Source: Ruminococcus sp. UBA3665 (GTDB lineage Bacteria; Bacillota; Clostridia; Oscillospirales; Ruminococcaceae). Taken from it: a stretch of DNA of 16,452 nucleotides. The stretch is taken from NCBI GenBank assembly GCA_002373165.1, contig DFJS01000039.1, forward strand, positions 1 through 16,452. The letters are read 5' to 3'. A program made the translations under genes and the position numbers. This document shows positions 1 through 6,796 of the stretch, piece after piece (position 1 is the first letter of the stretch; each line of letters begins with the position of its first letter). Below the pieces are notes generated by a model. It saw nothing but the letters and a program-made list of their open reading frames with translations, was not told the origin of the DNA and made no database searches.

Positions 1-24
1 TGGGTTCGATTCCCGTAGGGGTCA
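1..24 (+). tRNA. 3' end of a tRNA gene (partial, identity unresolved)
   Basis: The window opens inside the T arm. The T-loop TTCGATT is at 5-11, closed by GGG (2-4) with CCC (12-14). It is followed by the 3' acceptor strand AGGGGTC (17-23) and discriminator A at 24. No CCA follows (CTG at 25-27), so CCA would be added after transcription. The 5' acceptor strand should read GACCCCT. The anticodon lies outside the window, so the amino acid cannot be assigned. Confidence 0.8.
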
Positions 25-27
25 CTG

Positions 28-66
28 AAAGAAAGCAGTAATCAATTTACTGCTTTCTTTATTTTT
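28..66 (+). terminator. Rho-independent terminator after the tRNA
   Basis: A perfect 14-bp inverted repeat (28-41 with 47-60, loop 42-46) is followed by ATTTTT at 61-66. It starts three bases after the tRNA discriminator and should end the tRNA transcript. Because the outer stem is A/T rich it may also act on transcripts arriving from the minus-strand lipoprotein gene at 101-1339. Confidence 0.85.
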
Positions 67-100
67 GCGTTCAGGAGTGCAGGGCATCCCCTGCACCTGA

Positions 101-1339
101 TTATTCTTTCAGCAAATCGCCGAACTGTTCCAGAAAGGCTTCTGCTATGATTCGGCATCCTGCATCATCCGGATGACCGCCGTAAAGAGCTTTCCCCTGC
201 TCGTCAGGATCTTCAAGCAGAACGTTCCAGTCAAAGAAGGCACAGCCGGTTTCCTGGGCGATTCCCGGAATTCTGGAATTGACTTCCTGCCGGATGGCTT
301 CTGTTTCCTGATTGAAATCAAAAGGCGGCAGATTGAACAGAATCACCTGACAGCCGGCGTTCTGCAATTCTTGAATCAGCGTACGGAGCCAGCCTTCTAT
401 TTCGTCTGCGGAACTGGCCGTGCTGCTGCCGTACTGTCCCATGACAAGGTCATTTGTACCGAATGCGAGCGTGACAATATCAGCACTCTGGGCGCGTTCC
501 AGCCAGTCGCCGCACAGAGCGGCATCGCTTGCCCGTGCGTAGCCATTGCCGACGTTCCAGACGGCATACTCACTGCCGAGAATTTCAAAAATTTCCGATA
601 CCCAGAAATTCTGTGCATACGGCGTAGTCTGTGCGCCCTGGGTGATAGAATCCCCGAAACAGGCGATTTTCTTTCTGACTTCCCGGTTCGTGCCGATCAG
701 CTGCGGACAGGGCACATCCATGTTATACACCAGATTGTTATTTTTATTATTAATCATATAAGCATAGGTCAGTTCCGTCATGCGGTTACAGGGGATATCC
801 TCGCCTTCCAGCGACCATTCCCAGACCAGATATTTTCCTTCCGGAACATCGAGTGTGACGGCATCGCTCCAGAACGTTTCGCCCGGCGAAACAGATTTTT
901 CCGGACTGCCGTCAAAAGTGATTTCTATCAAATCCGTATCGTCATCAGAATCCGGCGAGGATGCTGTCCACACGCGGGCATATTGAATCTGATAATTTCC
1001 GCCGGGTTTTCCGGCATAGGCAATACCGCCCTCGTGCCATGTAGAATCTGCCGTATTGGAAAAATAAAACTGATATTCCAGTTCGCCGGACTGTTCTACC
1101 GGAAAATAGACCCGATAGATTCCGGTTTTGGTCATATAATTATTTCCGGTAGAAATAACCGTATTCGATACATGGCCGTCAAAGCGGCCGGGCTGTTTTT
1201 CCATGACGATTTTTTCCGTTTCCGGCTGAGTCTGCGCCTGTGTTTCCGGAATTTCCTGTGAAGATTCCGGCGCATTTCCGGAACATGCTGTCATCAGCAG
1301 CAAAGCCGATATCATCAGCATACTGATTAATTTTCTCAT
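101..1339 (-). CDS. Lipoprotein SGNH/GDSL-type esterase
   Basis: A 412-aa predicted surface lipoprotein. The N-terminus MRKLISMLMISALLLMTAC is a signal peptide ending in a lipobox with Cys19 as the lipidation site, followed by a Gln/Glu/Pro-rich linker. Residues about 50-215 look like a beta-sandwich or jelly-roll module. The SGNH hydrolase domain follows: block I FGDSITQG with nucleophile Ser231, block III FGTND, and C-terminal YGGHPDDAG with His389. In most relatives the third triad residue is Asp three positions before that His; here it is Tyr386, so the acid is missing or supplied elsewhere. The likely role is removal of acyl groups from polysaccharide or other glycans at the cell surface. 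The start is supported by AGGAG ten bases upstream and a consensus promoter at 1381-1409. It is divergent from the dockerin-esterase operon, which fits joint use. The substrate is not deducible. Confidence 0.85.
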   Translation of the reverse strand: MRKLISMLMISALLLMTACSGNAPESSQEIPETQAQTQPETEKIVMEKQPGRFDGHVSNTVISTGNNYMTKTGIYRVYFPVEQSGELEYQFYFSNTADSTWHEGGIAYAGKPGGNYQIQYARVWTASSPDSDDDTDLIEITFDGSPEKSVSPGETFWSDAVTLDVPEGKYLVWEWSLEGEDIPCNRMTELTYAYMINNKNNNLVYNMDVPCPQLIGTNREVRKKIACFGDSITQGAQTTPYAQNFWVSEIFEILGSEYAVWNVGNGYARASDAALCGDWLERAQSADIVTLAFGTNDLVMGQYGSSTASSADEIEGWLRTLIQELQNAGCQVILFNLPPFDFNQETEAIRQEVNSRIPGIAQETGCAFFDWNVLLEDPDEQGKALYGGHPDDAGCRIIAEAFLEQFGDLLKE

Positions 1340-1380
1340 AGATTAAAAACTCCTGTTCTGCATGATTCTGATTTGATTTT

Positions 1381-1409
1381 ATTATAGCAGATTCTGAAAT
1401 ATATGTCAA
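1381..1409 (-). promoter_or_regulatory. Sigma-A promoter for the lipoprotein esterase
   Basis: Read on the minus strand: TTGACA (1404-1409), 17-bp spacer, TATAAT (1381-1386). Both hexamers are perfect consensus, with TGC just before the -10. An A/T tract (1410-1427) lies upstream of the -35 and is shared with the divergent promoter. The RBS and ATG of the 101-1339 gene follow about 40 bases downstream. Confidence 0.85.
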
Positions 1410-1428
1410 TAAAAAATAAAAAAAACTA

Positions 1429-1457
1429 TGGACAAATTCGCATAAATATGCTATACT
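1429..1457 (+). promoter_or_regulatory. Sigma-A promoter for the 1484-4679 operon
   Basis: TGGACA (1429-1434), 17-bp spacer, TATACT (1452-1457), with a TGC extended -10. It is back-to-back with the minus-strand promoter; the two -35 boxes are 19 bp apart. An AGGAG RBS (1471-1475) and the ATG at 1484 follow. The close spacing would allow both units to be controlled together from the A-rich stretch between them. Confidence 0.8.
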
Positions 1458-1483
1458 GGAAGTATCAGAAAGGAGTGTGTTCC

Positions 1484-2065
1484 ATGCAGAAAGAAGCTAA
1501 TTTTTCTCATTACCAGAAATGTCAGGCCATGATGCGCAGTATTGAAAAACATAATTCTGTCCGGACGATTGCCGTTCTGCTCCTGCTGTTTCTGAACATT
1601 CCTATGGCGATTACGCCTCTGGCGACCCGATACGGCATTATTTTTGTGATATTTGCCCTGCTGTATACGGCTGGACTGTTTATATCTTTTCTGTTTGCAG
1701 TTCCGAAAACGCCGAAATTCTGTATCATTCCGGCAGTTCTGCTTGTGCTTGGCCTTCTCAGCGGATGGGTTTTCTTTCCGTTTGTGTTTCTTCTGCTTTT
1801 GCTTCTGGGATGGGTATATCTGGATTATAAAAAACTGGCATGGCTGGAAACACAGCCCGGTTATCCGCAGTTCAGCGAACGTTTTGATGACCAGCAGAAA
1901 ACCTTCGGCAGAGAGTACCAGCCGGAACATCATTTTGATCATGTCCGCGATGCCGAAATGAAAGATGCTTTTGAAGAAACTCCGGCCGAAGAAGCTCCCA
2001 GCACTGCCCGGAACATCGAAATGCCGGATGCTCCGGAAATTCCGAAGGGAGATGAATTCTCATGA
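1484..2065 (+). CDS. Multi-pass membrane protein, first of a tandem duplicate pair
   Basis: A 193-aa protein of unknown family. The ATG at 1484 is chosen because AGGAG sits eight bases before it and the promoter -10 is at 1452; the open frame reaches upstream to 1403 but that would lie ahead of the transcript start. Residues about 27-120 contain three to four hydrophobic segments. A short charged cytoplasmic-looking stretch and a Pro/Glu-rich acidic tail follow. The post-membrane motif reads GYPQFSERFDDQQKTFGREY and then HxxDHxRDAEM. The same motif recurs in the next gene (GYPHFNKRFDEQMQHFGRAY), so the two are paralogues from tandem duplication. The stop overlaps the next start by 4 bp (ATGA), implying translational coupling. 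Its position ahead of a secreted dockerin esterase suggests an envelope role, but I cannot name a function. Confidence 0.85.
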   Translation: MQKEANFSHYQKCQAMMRSIEKHNSVRTIAVLLLLFLNIPMAITPLATRYGIIFVIFALLYTAGLFISFLFAVPKTPKFCIIPAVLLVLGLLSGWVFFPFVFLLLLLLGWVYLDYKKLAWLETQPGYPQFSERFDDQQKTFGREYQPEHHFDHVRDAEMKDAFEETPAEEAPSTARNIEMPDAPEIPKGDEFS

Positions 2066-2667
2066 AAGATACTTCTCATTATGACAGATGCCGTACCCTG
2101 ATGAATATTCATAAAACCCATCACAGAAACAGAATGATTATTTTTTCTTTCCTGACTCTGGCGAGCATGTATTTTTCTATTACTCTGCCGGTTACGCATA
2201 ATCTGAATCTGATTCACGGCACGGCCGCCTACGGGCTTTTATTCGGCATGTTTGCCATTTTATATTCTGTCGGAATTTTTATTCTGATTTGTTTCAGCGT
2301 GCCGGAAAAGCCGAAGCTTCTGCTTCTTGCCGGACTGCTGATTATCTCAGGCATCATGCTGGGCGTGATTAATCTGATTATCGGCATTATCATGCTGATT
2401 GTCTGTGTTTCTGAAATTCCGGAATGCAGACAGGCACTCTGGGTTAAAAAACAGGAAGGCTATCCGCATTTCAACAAACGCTTTGACGAACAGATGCAGC
2501 ATTTCGGCAGAGCATACCAGCCCGATCATGCGCCTGATCATCGCCGTGATGCCGAAATGCTGGATATTCCTGAAAAAAGCTCCCCTGATTTTATTGTCAG
2601 CCCTAAAGACGAAATATTCCAGATTCCGGATATTTCTGATTTATCAAGAAAGGATGATTCTCTATGA
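2062..2667 (+). CDS. Multi-pass membrane protein, second of the duplicate pair
   Basis: A 201-aa paralogue of the upstream gene. Hydrophobic segments cover roughly residues 24-120, then the conserved block GYPHFNKRFDEQMQHFGRAY and HAPDHRRDAEM, then a divergent acidic tail (about residues 165-201). The membrane segments have diverged much more than the post-membrane motif, which suggests the motif is the functional part. The start overlaps the preceding stop (ATGA at 2062-2065), and the stop overlaps the CE3 esterase start (ATGA at 2664-2667), so three proteins are coupled in one transcript. No catalytic motif is visible. It could be a small integral-membrane scaffold or sensor; the function is unknown. 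Confidence 0.85.
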   Translation: MKDTSHYDRCRTLMNIHKTHHRNRMIIFSFLTLASMYFSITLPVTHNLNLIHGTAAYGLLFGMFAILYSVGIFILICFSVPEKPKLLLLAGLLIISGIMLGVINLIIGIIMLIVCVSEIPECRQALWVKKQEGYPHFNKRFDEQMQHFGRAYQPDHAPDHRRDAEMLDIPEKSSPDFIVSPKDEIFQIPDISDLSRKDDSL

Positions 2668-3683
2668 AACATAAAAAAATTTTCGCCGGACTGTCCGCAG
2701 GCGCGCTGACTGTCTGCATGATTTCTTCCCTCACGGCGTTCCCGGAAGAGGAAACGCAGAAACTCCGTGTAATGCCGTTAGGCGATTCTATTACAGACGG
2801 CTTTACCGGCGACCCTGTCGGCGGTTATCGCCTGACACTCTGGCACATGCTGGAAGATAACGGCTATGCGGACGGCATTGATTTTGTCGGCCCTAACTGG
2901 GGCGGCGACGGCATCGACCCGAATCATGCAGGCTATTCCGGCTATGCCATCGCCGATATCCCCAACCAGCGTTCCGGAATTTATAATTTTTCCGACTGGC
3001 TGATGCAGGAATATCCGGCAGATGTCGTCATGCTCCAGATCGGCACGAATGATATCTTATCCAGCGCACTCGACGGCATGGACGAACGGCTGGAATTATT
3101 AATCGACACAGTTCTGACCTATATTCCGGAAGACGGTCTGCTGTATGTATCGACAATTCCCTATATGGATGCCGATGTCACAAATTATACAGATGCCTAT
3201 ACTGTTGAAGAAATGGACAAGGCGGTTGATGATTACAATGCCGAAATCCGGGAAATTGTTTCCAGAAAACAGGCCGAAGGCAAACCCATTGCACAGGCGG
3301 ATATTAATTCTGTCCTGACAAAAGAAGACCTGCTCGACGGCGTGCATCCCAGTGCGGCAGGCTATGAAAAAATGGGAACTTACTGGTACGGCAAACTGAC
3401 GGAATATATCAACAGCAAATCCGAAACGCCGTCCGAATCCGAAACAGAAACTTCTCCGGATGTGCCTGCCATCATTCCCGGAGATGTCAATCTGGATCAG
3501 GCTGTCACTTTAAATGATATCGTCTTACTGCAAAAATATCTGCTTGGAAGAGCTTCTCTGACCGGCACGGTATTTTCTCATCAGGCCGATATGAATCAGG
3601 ACGGAAAAGTCAACGTCTATGACCTGATTTTATTAAAACGCCGCATTTTGTCCGATATCATCCGTATTGAAGACCCGGTATAA
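2664..3683 (+). CDS. Cellulosomal CE3-type carbohydrate esterase with type I dockerin
   Basis: A 339-aa secreted enzyme. A Sec signal peptide covers about residues 1-28. The SGNH catalytic domain (about 33-250) has PLGDSITDG with nucleophile Ser42, an IGTND block, and DGVHP with Asp225 and His228, so the triad is complete. This organisation matches carbohydrate esterase family 3, which includes acetylxylan esterases that deacetylate xylan. A Ser/Glu/Thr/Pro-rich linker (about 250-272) leads to a C-terminal dockerin with two Ca-binding F-hand-like repeats. The first starts GDVNLD (273-278) and the second DMNQDGKVNVYD (309-320). The dockerin would dock the enzyme to a cohesin of a cellulosomal scaffoldin outside the cell. 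The start is fixed by AAAGGATG upstream and the ATGA overlap with the preceding gene. The exact deacetylation target is inferred from the family. Confidence 0.93.
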   Translation: MKHKKIFAGLSAGALTVCMISSLTAFPEEETQKLRVMPLGDSITDGFTGDPVGGYRLTLWHMLEDNGYADGIDFVGPNWGGDGIDPNHAGYSGYAIADIPNQRSGIYNFSDWLMQEYPADVVMLQIGTNDILSSALDGMDERLELLIDTVLTYIPEDGLLYVSTIPYMDADVTNYTDAYTVEEMDKAVDDYNAEIREIVSRKQAEGKPIAQADINSVLTKEDLLDGVHPSAAGYEKMGTYWYGKLTEYINSKSETPSESETETSPDVPAIIPGDVNLDQAVTLNDIVLLQKYLLGRASLTGTVFSHQADMNQDGKVNVYDLILLKRRILSDIIRIEDPV

Positions 3684-3685
3684 GC

Positions 3686-4243
3686 ATGATGGAATACAAA
3701 GCAATCAGAGCCGTCTATGATGATACTACAATCAGAGTTTACCAGGCCTATTGTCCGGCCATTGCCGAAGAAGCCGTCCGGCTCGGCACCTTCGGGAACA
3801 GATTCAGATTAACGCGCATGACCTGGATTAAACCGTCTTTTCTCTGGATGATGTATCGTTCCGGCTGGGCGGCAAAAGAAAATCAGGAGCGGATTCTTGC
3901 TATTGATATCCAGAGAAAAGCCTTTGACAGTCTGGTAAAAAATGCGGTTGTTTCGAGTCATCATGCCGCCGGAGATATTTCTCTCCGGGAATGGCAGAAG
4001 CAGGTTCAGGCTTCCGACATCCGTGTGCAGTGGGACCCGGAACGGGATATTCAGGGCAATCCGCTGGAATATCGTTCTATACAGATTGGCATCCGGGGCG
4101 AAGCTGTGAGAAAATTTATTTCTGAATGGATTGTGCAGATTCAGGATATTACAGACTATGTCACAGACCTGCGGCTCCGGAAGGAACGCGGCGAAGATAT
4201 CACTCCCCTGCTTCCTGCTGAAAGGATTTATCCCCATGAATGA
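3686..4243 (+). CDS. DUF4291 family protein
   Basis: A 185-aa soluble protein with hallmarks of DUF4291: an N-terminal IRAVYDDTTIRVYQAY, then RMTWIKPSFLWMMYRSGW and ERILAIDI. Length and motif order fit a complete family member. The family function is not known to me. Two in-frame ATGs (3686 and 3689) are possible and no strong Shine-Dalgarno is visible. Translation may depend on coupling to the esterase, whose stop is two bases upstream. It overlaps the next gene by 8 bp. Its presence inside an operon of envelope and secreted proteins is odd, since nothing in the protein suggests export. Confidence 0.88.
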   Translation: MMEYKAIRAVYDDTTIRVYQAYCPAIAEEAVRLGTFGNRFRLTRMTWIKPSFLWMMYRSGWAAKENQERILAIDIQRKAFDSLVKNAVVSSHHAAGDISLREWQKQVQASDIRVQWDPERDIQGNPLEYRSIQIGIRGEAVRKFISEWIVQIQDITDYVTDLRLRKERGEDITPLLPAERIYPHE

Positions 4244-4679
4244 AGAACTGCTTGCCTGTCAGATTCTGTTATTTTCCTCTTTTGATACAAAACAGATTTT
4301 TGAAGAAACATTAAACCAGATGTTTCTGGAAACTCCGGATATCAATAACGATTTGCTGGAAATGGAATGCAGAAGCATCCCGGATGCTATGGCCTATCTG
4401 GCAGAGCATTTTGATTATCAGAATTTAAATCAGGAATTATTGCAGAAATATCTGATTCTGCTGCTGAAAAAATTCTATGCGGAACTTCCGTTTGAAGTAT
4501 TTGCCGGAAAAATTGCAGGATTATGGGAAGTCCTTCCGTTTTCCACTAATCATGAAGATTCGCCGTTTTATCTGGCCTATTATTATGGCGATCTGCTTTC
4601 TGCCGGAAAAACGGAGCTTCTGAAAGAAGATATCGAAGCATTATTATCTTATTATCATAAAGCAAAAAAATCCCCCTGA
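4236..4679 (+). CDS. Hypothetical protein, last gene of the esterase operon
   Basis: A 147-aa predicted soluble, mainly helical, acidic protein that I do not recognise. The ATG at 4236 is preferred because AAAGGA (4221-4226) lies nine bases upstream; the longer open frame back to 4131 runs through the DUF4291 gene. Features are an acidic stretch (NDLLEMECRSIPDAMAYL), a Leu-rich helix (LLQKYLILLLKKFY) and an aromatic patch (FYLAYYYGDLL). There is no signal peptide, membrane segment or catalytic signature. It overlaps DUF4291 by 8 bp and is followed directly by a terminator, so it closes the operon. It may partner with the DUF4291 protein, which is inference from the overlap only. Confidence 0.75.
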   Translation: MNEELLACQILLFSSFDTKQIFEETLNQMFLETPDINNDLLEMECRSIPDAMAYLAEHFDYQNLNQELLQKYLILLLKKFYAELPFEVFAGKIAGLWEVLPFSTNHEDSPFYLAYYYGDLLSAGKTELLKEDIEALLSYYHKAKKSP

Positions 4680-4702
4680 ACTCTGTTTCAGGAGAGATTT
4701 TT
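4667..4702. terminator. Bidirectional terminator between convergent genes
   Basis: AAAAATC and CCTGAA in the left arm pair with TTCAGG and GATTTTT in the right arm (about 4667-4701), with a few mismatches. There are A-runs on one side and T-runs on the other. It sits at the end of the plus-strand esterase operon and just past the stop of the minus-strand GGDEF gene, so it can serve both. Confidence 0.7.
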
Positions 4703-4705
4703 AAT

Positions 4706-6124
4706 TCATGCTTCTCTTTTTTTATCCGGATGCTTGTGATAAAAAGCCTGTTTATCGGCATACATAGCTTCATCTGCGCGGCACATCGTGCTGCGTATTT
4801 CTGAAACATCGTCCGTACAGAATCCCACTGCAAAGCTGATTTTTTCCGGGCAGGCGGAATTCTGGCGGAGCATCTGCACACGGCGGCGCAGTTCTTCTTC
4901 CGGAAAATCCGGGGCAATAATCATGAATTCATCGCCGCCGGCACGGTAGACTTCGCAGCCGGCAAAGCATTTCTGGAGTGCAACGGCAGCATTTTTCAGC
5001 AGCATATCTCCGGCAAAATGGCCTTCGCTGTCGTTGACATGTTTCAGGCCGTTCAGGTCTGCAAAAACAATGCTGATTTTATTGATCTCCTGCTCTGCTC
5101 CGGAAAGCAGCTGGTCAATCCGGTTATTCATTGCATTGCGGTTATAAACGCCTGTCAGCAGGTCGATAGAGCTTAAAATTTCCATTCTTTTAAAAAGCTG
5201 ATAGCTGGCAATTTCAGAAGCGATAAAAAACGTTGTCAGTTCCAGCATTTCCTTAATCTGAACCGTACGGGCAGTATCAAAATTAATTGCCCAGATATAG
5301 CCGAGCGTTTCGCCGTGTGCTTTCAGCGGAAACAGCACAATGCTTTCTGCGCCTGCATTCTGCATAGAAGCGCACCAGGCAGGATTTCTTTTTTTCAGCT
5401 CGTCCCATTCTCTTGTCTCGCTGATAATCAGGCAGTTGCTCCCGGCGATGGTATCCGGCCATGTAGAGACGATATTTTCAAAAAACTCATCATTGACATA
5501 GACTTTCATAGATTTCAGTGTTGTTGTTTTGCTGAGAGCCTCGCAGAGGACGGAGCATTTTCTCTGATTAAAATCCGTAAGGAACACGCAGCAATGGCTG
5601 GCATCGCACAAATCGCGGATATCCTGAATAATGGCATCCATTGTGTGATGAAAATCCTGAGTGCCGCGCAGTTTGATGCAGGTACGCAGAACTGCGCTGG
5701 AAATTTCCGGCGAAACGTCTGCCATCCGTTCAGAATCCGGTTCTTTGGTAAACTCCTGCGTATAGACGCAGTAGCTGATATTTTCCTGGTCAGAAACAAG
5801 CGGAATCATGGTCATATTAATCCAGAAATTATATTTTTCCAGTTTGACATAAGTATGCATGATTTCTCCCAGCACAGCACTGCGGTAGCAGAAATTCTCA
5901 AAATTCAGGTCTTTGGGGATATATCTCTCATAAGGCGAATCGGGAATAAACGCTGTGCTGAATATTTCTTCTGCATTGACTTTCTGATAATATTCTGTTG
6001 AATCAAGATAAGCGCGGTTTCCGGTGACAATGCGGATATTGCCGTAAGAGCCGTCCGGGAACTTTTCGACAGAAACAATGCAGGTCATCGGAACAAAGAA
6101 ATCAGCAAACTGTTTAAAATCCAT
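4706..6124 (-). CDS. Diguanylate cyclase with N-terminal sensor and GAF domains
   Basis: A 472-aa predicted cytoplasmic signalling protein. Residues about 1-135 resemble a PAS-like sensor module and about 145-315 a GAF-like domain. A GGDEF domain (about 320-470) follows, starting at the DLLTGVYNRNAM signature. The active site is RAGGDEF (G396-F400), so it should make c-di-GMP from two GTP. The usual RxxD inhibitory site five residues upstream is absent (sequence AGCEVYRAGGDEF), so product inhibition is not expected. No membrane segment is visible. The ATG at 6124 is chosen over the in-frame ATG three codons upstream (6133): AAAGGA abuts 6133 with no spacing but is nine bases from 6124. It has its own promoter at 6174-6202. 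Signal and output are unknown; biofilm or adhesion to fibre is a plausible context. Confidence 0.9.
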   Translation of the reverse strand: MDFKQFADFFVPMTCIVSVEKFPDGSYGNIRIVTGNRAYLDSTEYYQKVNAEEIFSTAFIPDSPYERYIPKDLNFENFCYRSAVLGEIMHTYVKLEKYNFWINMTMIPLVSDQENISYCVYTQEFTKEPDSERMADVSPEISSAVLRTCIKLRGTQDFHHTMDAIIQDIRDLCDASHCCVFLTDFNQRKCSVLCEALSKTTTLKSMKVYVNDEFFENIVSTWPDTIAGSNCLIISETREWDELKKRNPAWCASMQNAGAESIVLFPLKAHGETLGYIWAINFDTARTVQIKEMLELTTFFIASEIASYQLFKRMEILSSIDLLTGVYNRNAMNNRIDQLLSGAEQEINKISIVFADLNGLKHVNDSEGHFAGDMLLKNAAVALQKCFAGCEVYRAGGDEFMIIAPDFPEEELRRRVQMLRQNSACPEKISFAVGFCTDDVSEIRSTMCRADEAMYADKQAFYHKHPDKKREA

Positions 6125-6173
6125 ATACTTCATTCCTTTCGTGGAAAAAATACAGAAAACGACATATAGATTT

Positions 6174-6202
6174 ATTATAGCATATTTTCTCTGTTTTGTC
6201 CA
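6174..6202 (-). promoter_or_regulatory. Sigma-A promoter for the diguanylate cyclase
   Basis: Read on the minus strand: TGGACA (6197-6202), 17-bp spacer ending AAATATGC, TATAAT (6174-6179). The -35, spacer end and extended -10 closely resemble the promoter of the esterase operon at 1429-1457 (same TGGACA and AAATATGCTATA). Confidence 0.82.
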
Positions 6203-6215
6203 GATAATTTATGAT

Positions 6216-6254
6216 AAAAAAAGAGAAGCATATCTGTACGATATGCTCCTCTTG
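6216..6254 (-). terminator. Rho-independent terminator of the asnB remnant
   Basis: On the minus strand, AAGAG-x-AGCATATC pairs with GATATGCT-x-CTCTT around a five-base loop (about 6221-6253), followed by seven T (complement of 6216-6222). It lies just after the stop of the truncated asparagine synthetase, so this is probably the original terminator of that gene. Confidence 0.8.
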
Positions 6255-6257
6255 GGA

Positions 6258-6725
6258 TTACAGGCAGATTTTTACCTGATAGGCTTCCAGCCAGTAATCC
6301 AGCTGTAAAAAATACGCGATTGTCTGGGGCTTTGTCATCAGCTGACCGTAAAACTGAACGCTGTCACTGCCGTACATCAGCTGTTCGAGAGCTTCTTTCC
6401 GGATAATTTGCAGAATGGGCGCATCCGGACCGGAAATTCTGTCTTCCAGCAGTTTTGTCACAGAAGCAAGATAATTCGGGTGATGTGTTTTCGGGTAAGG
6501 ACTTTTCCTTCTCCAGAGAATTTCATCCGGAAGATAGTCTTTCATTGCTTCCCGGAGCAGGCCTTTTTCATAGCCTTGATATTCTTTGAATTCCCAGGGG
6601 ATATTATACAGATACTGTGCAATCCGGTAATCGCAGAAAGGCACGCGGACTTCCAGCGCGTTCCACATGCTCATGCGGTCCTTGCGGTCACGGAGCGTTA
6701 TAAAAGAAAAAAGACTAAAATTCAC
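6258..6725 (-). pseudogene. asnB: Truncated asparagine synthetase (C-terminal quarter only)
   Basis: The 155-aa open frame matches the end of glutamine-hydrolysing asparagine synthetase B: DRKDRMSMWNALEVRVPFCD, then YEKGLLREAMKDYLPDEILW, then YGQLMTKPQTIAYFLQLDYW. Full-length enzymes are around 600 aa and begin with a glutaminase domain with Cys2. That domain and the ATP-binding part of the synthetase domain are missing. Family similarity stops abruptly around 6690; the first dozen residues (NFSLFSFIT) are unrelated. The only start is a GTG at 6725 with no ribosome site. The normal C-terminus and terminator are intact, so this looks like a 5' deletion or replacement whose joint lies about 40 bp from the promoter of the giant ATPase gene. 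It is not expected to be functional. Confidence 0.85.
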
Positions 6726-6734
6726 AAATTATTA

Positions 6735-6763
6735 TTGAATTATGTCAAAATATAGTGTATAAT
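6735..6763 (+). promoter_or_regulatory. Sigma-A promoter for the STAND ATPase/HEPN operon
   Basis: TTGAAT (6735-6740), 17-bp spacer ending GTG, TATAAT (6758-6763). Transcription would start near 6770, giving a leader of about 27 bases before the ATG at 6797. AGGAGG lies at 6785-6790. An imperfect inverted repeat (ATAGTgTATA near 6753 with TATACTAT near 6769) overlaps the -10 and could be an operator. Confidence 0.8.
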
Positions 6764-6796
6764 AATTCTATACTATTTTTTTTCAGGAGGTTTATT

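Noticed and set aside
71..100. GTGCAGG/CCTGCAC hairpin as terminator of the lipoprotein gene
   Set aside because: The stem is good, but on the minus strand it is not followed by a T-run; the downstream palindrome at 28-60 is a better candidate, so it is not listed as a feature.
173..1261. Long 362-codon open frame on the plus strand opposite the lipoprotein esterase
   Set aside because: It lies entirely within the well-supported minus-strand gene, has no ribosome site or recognisable domain, and its Cys/Phe/Ile/Arg-rich composition is typical of an antisense shadow.
6755..6796. Earlier start for the giant ATPase
   Set aside because: The ATG at 6755 overlaps the promoter -10 (6758-6763) and would not be on the mRNA; AGGAGG clearly serves the ATG at 6797.
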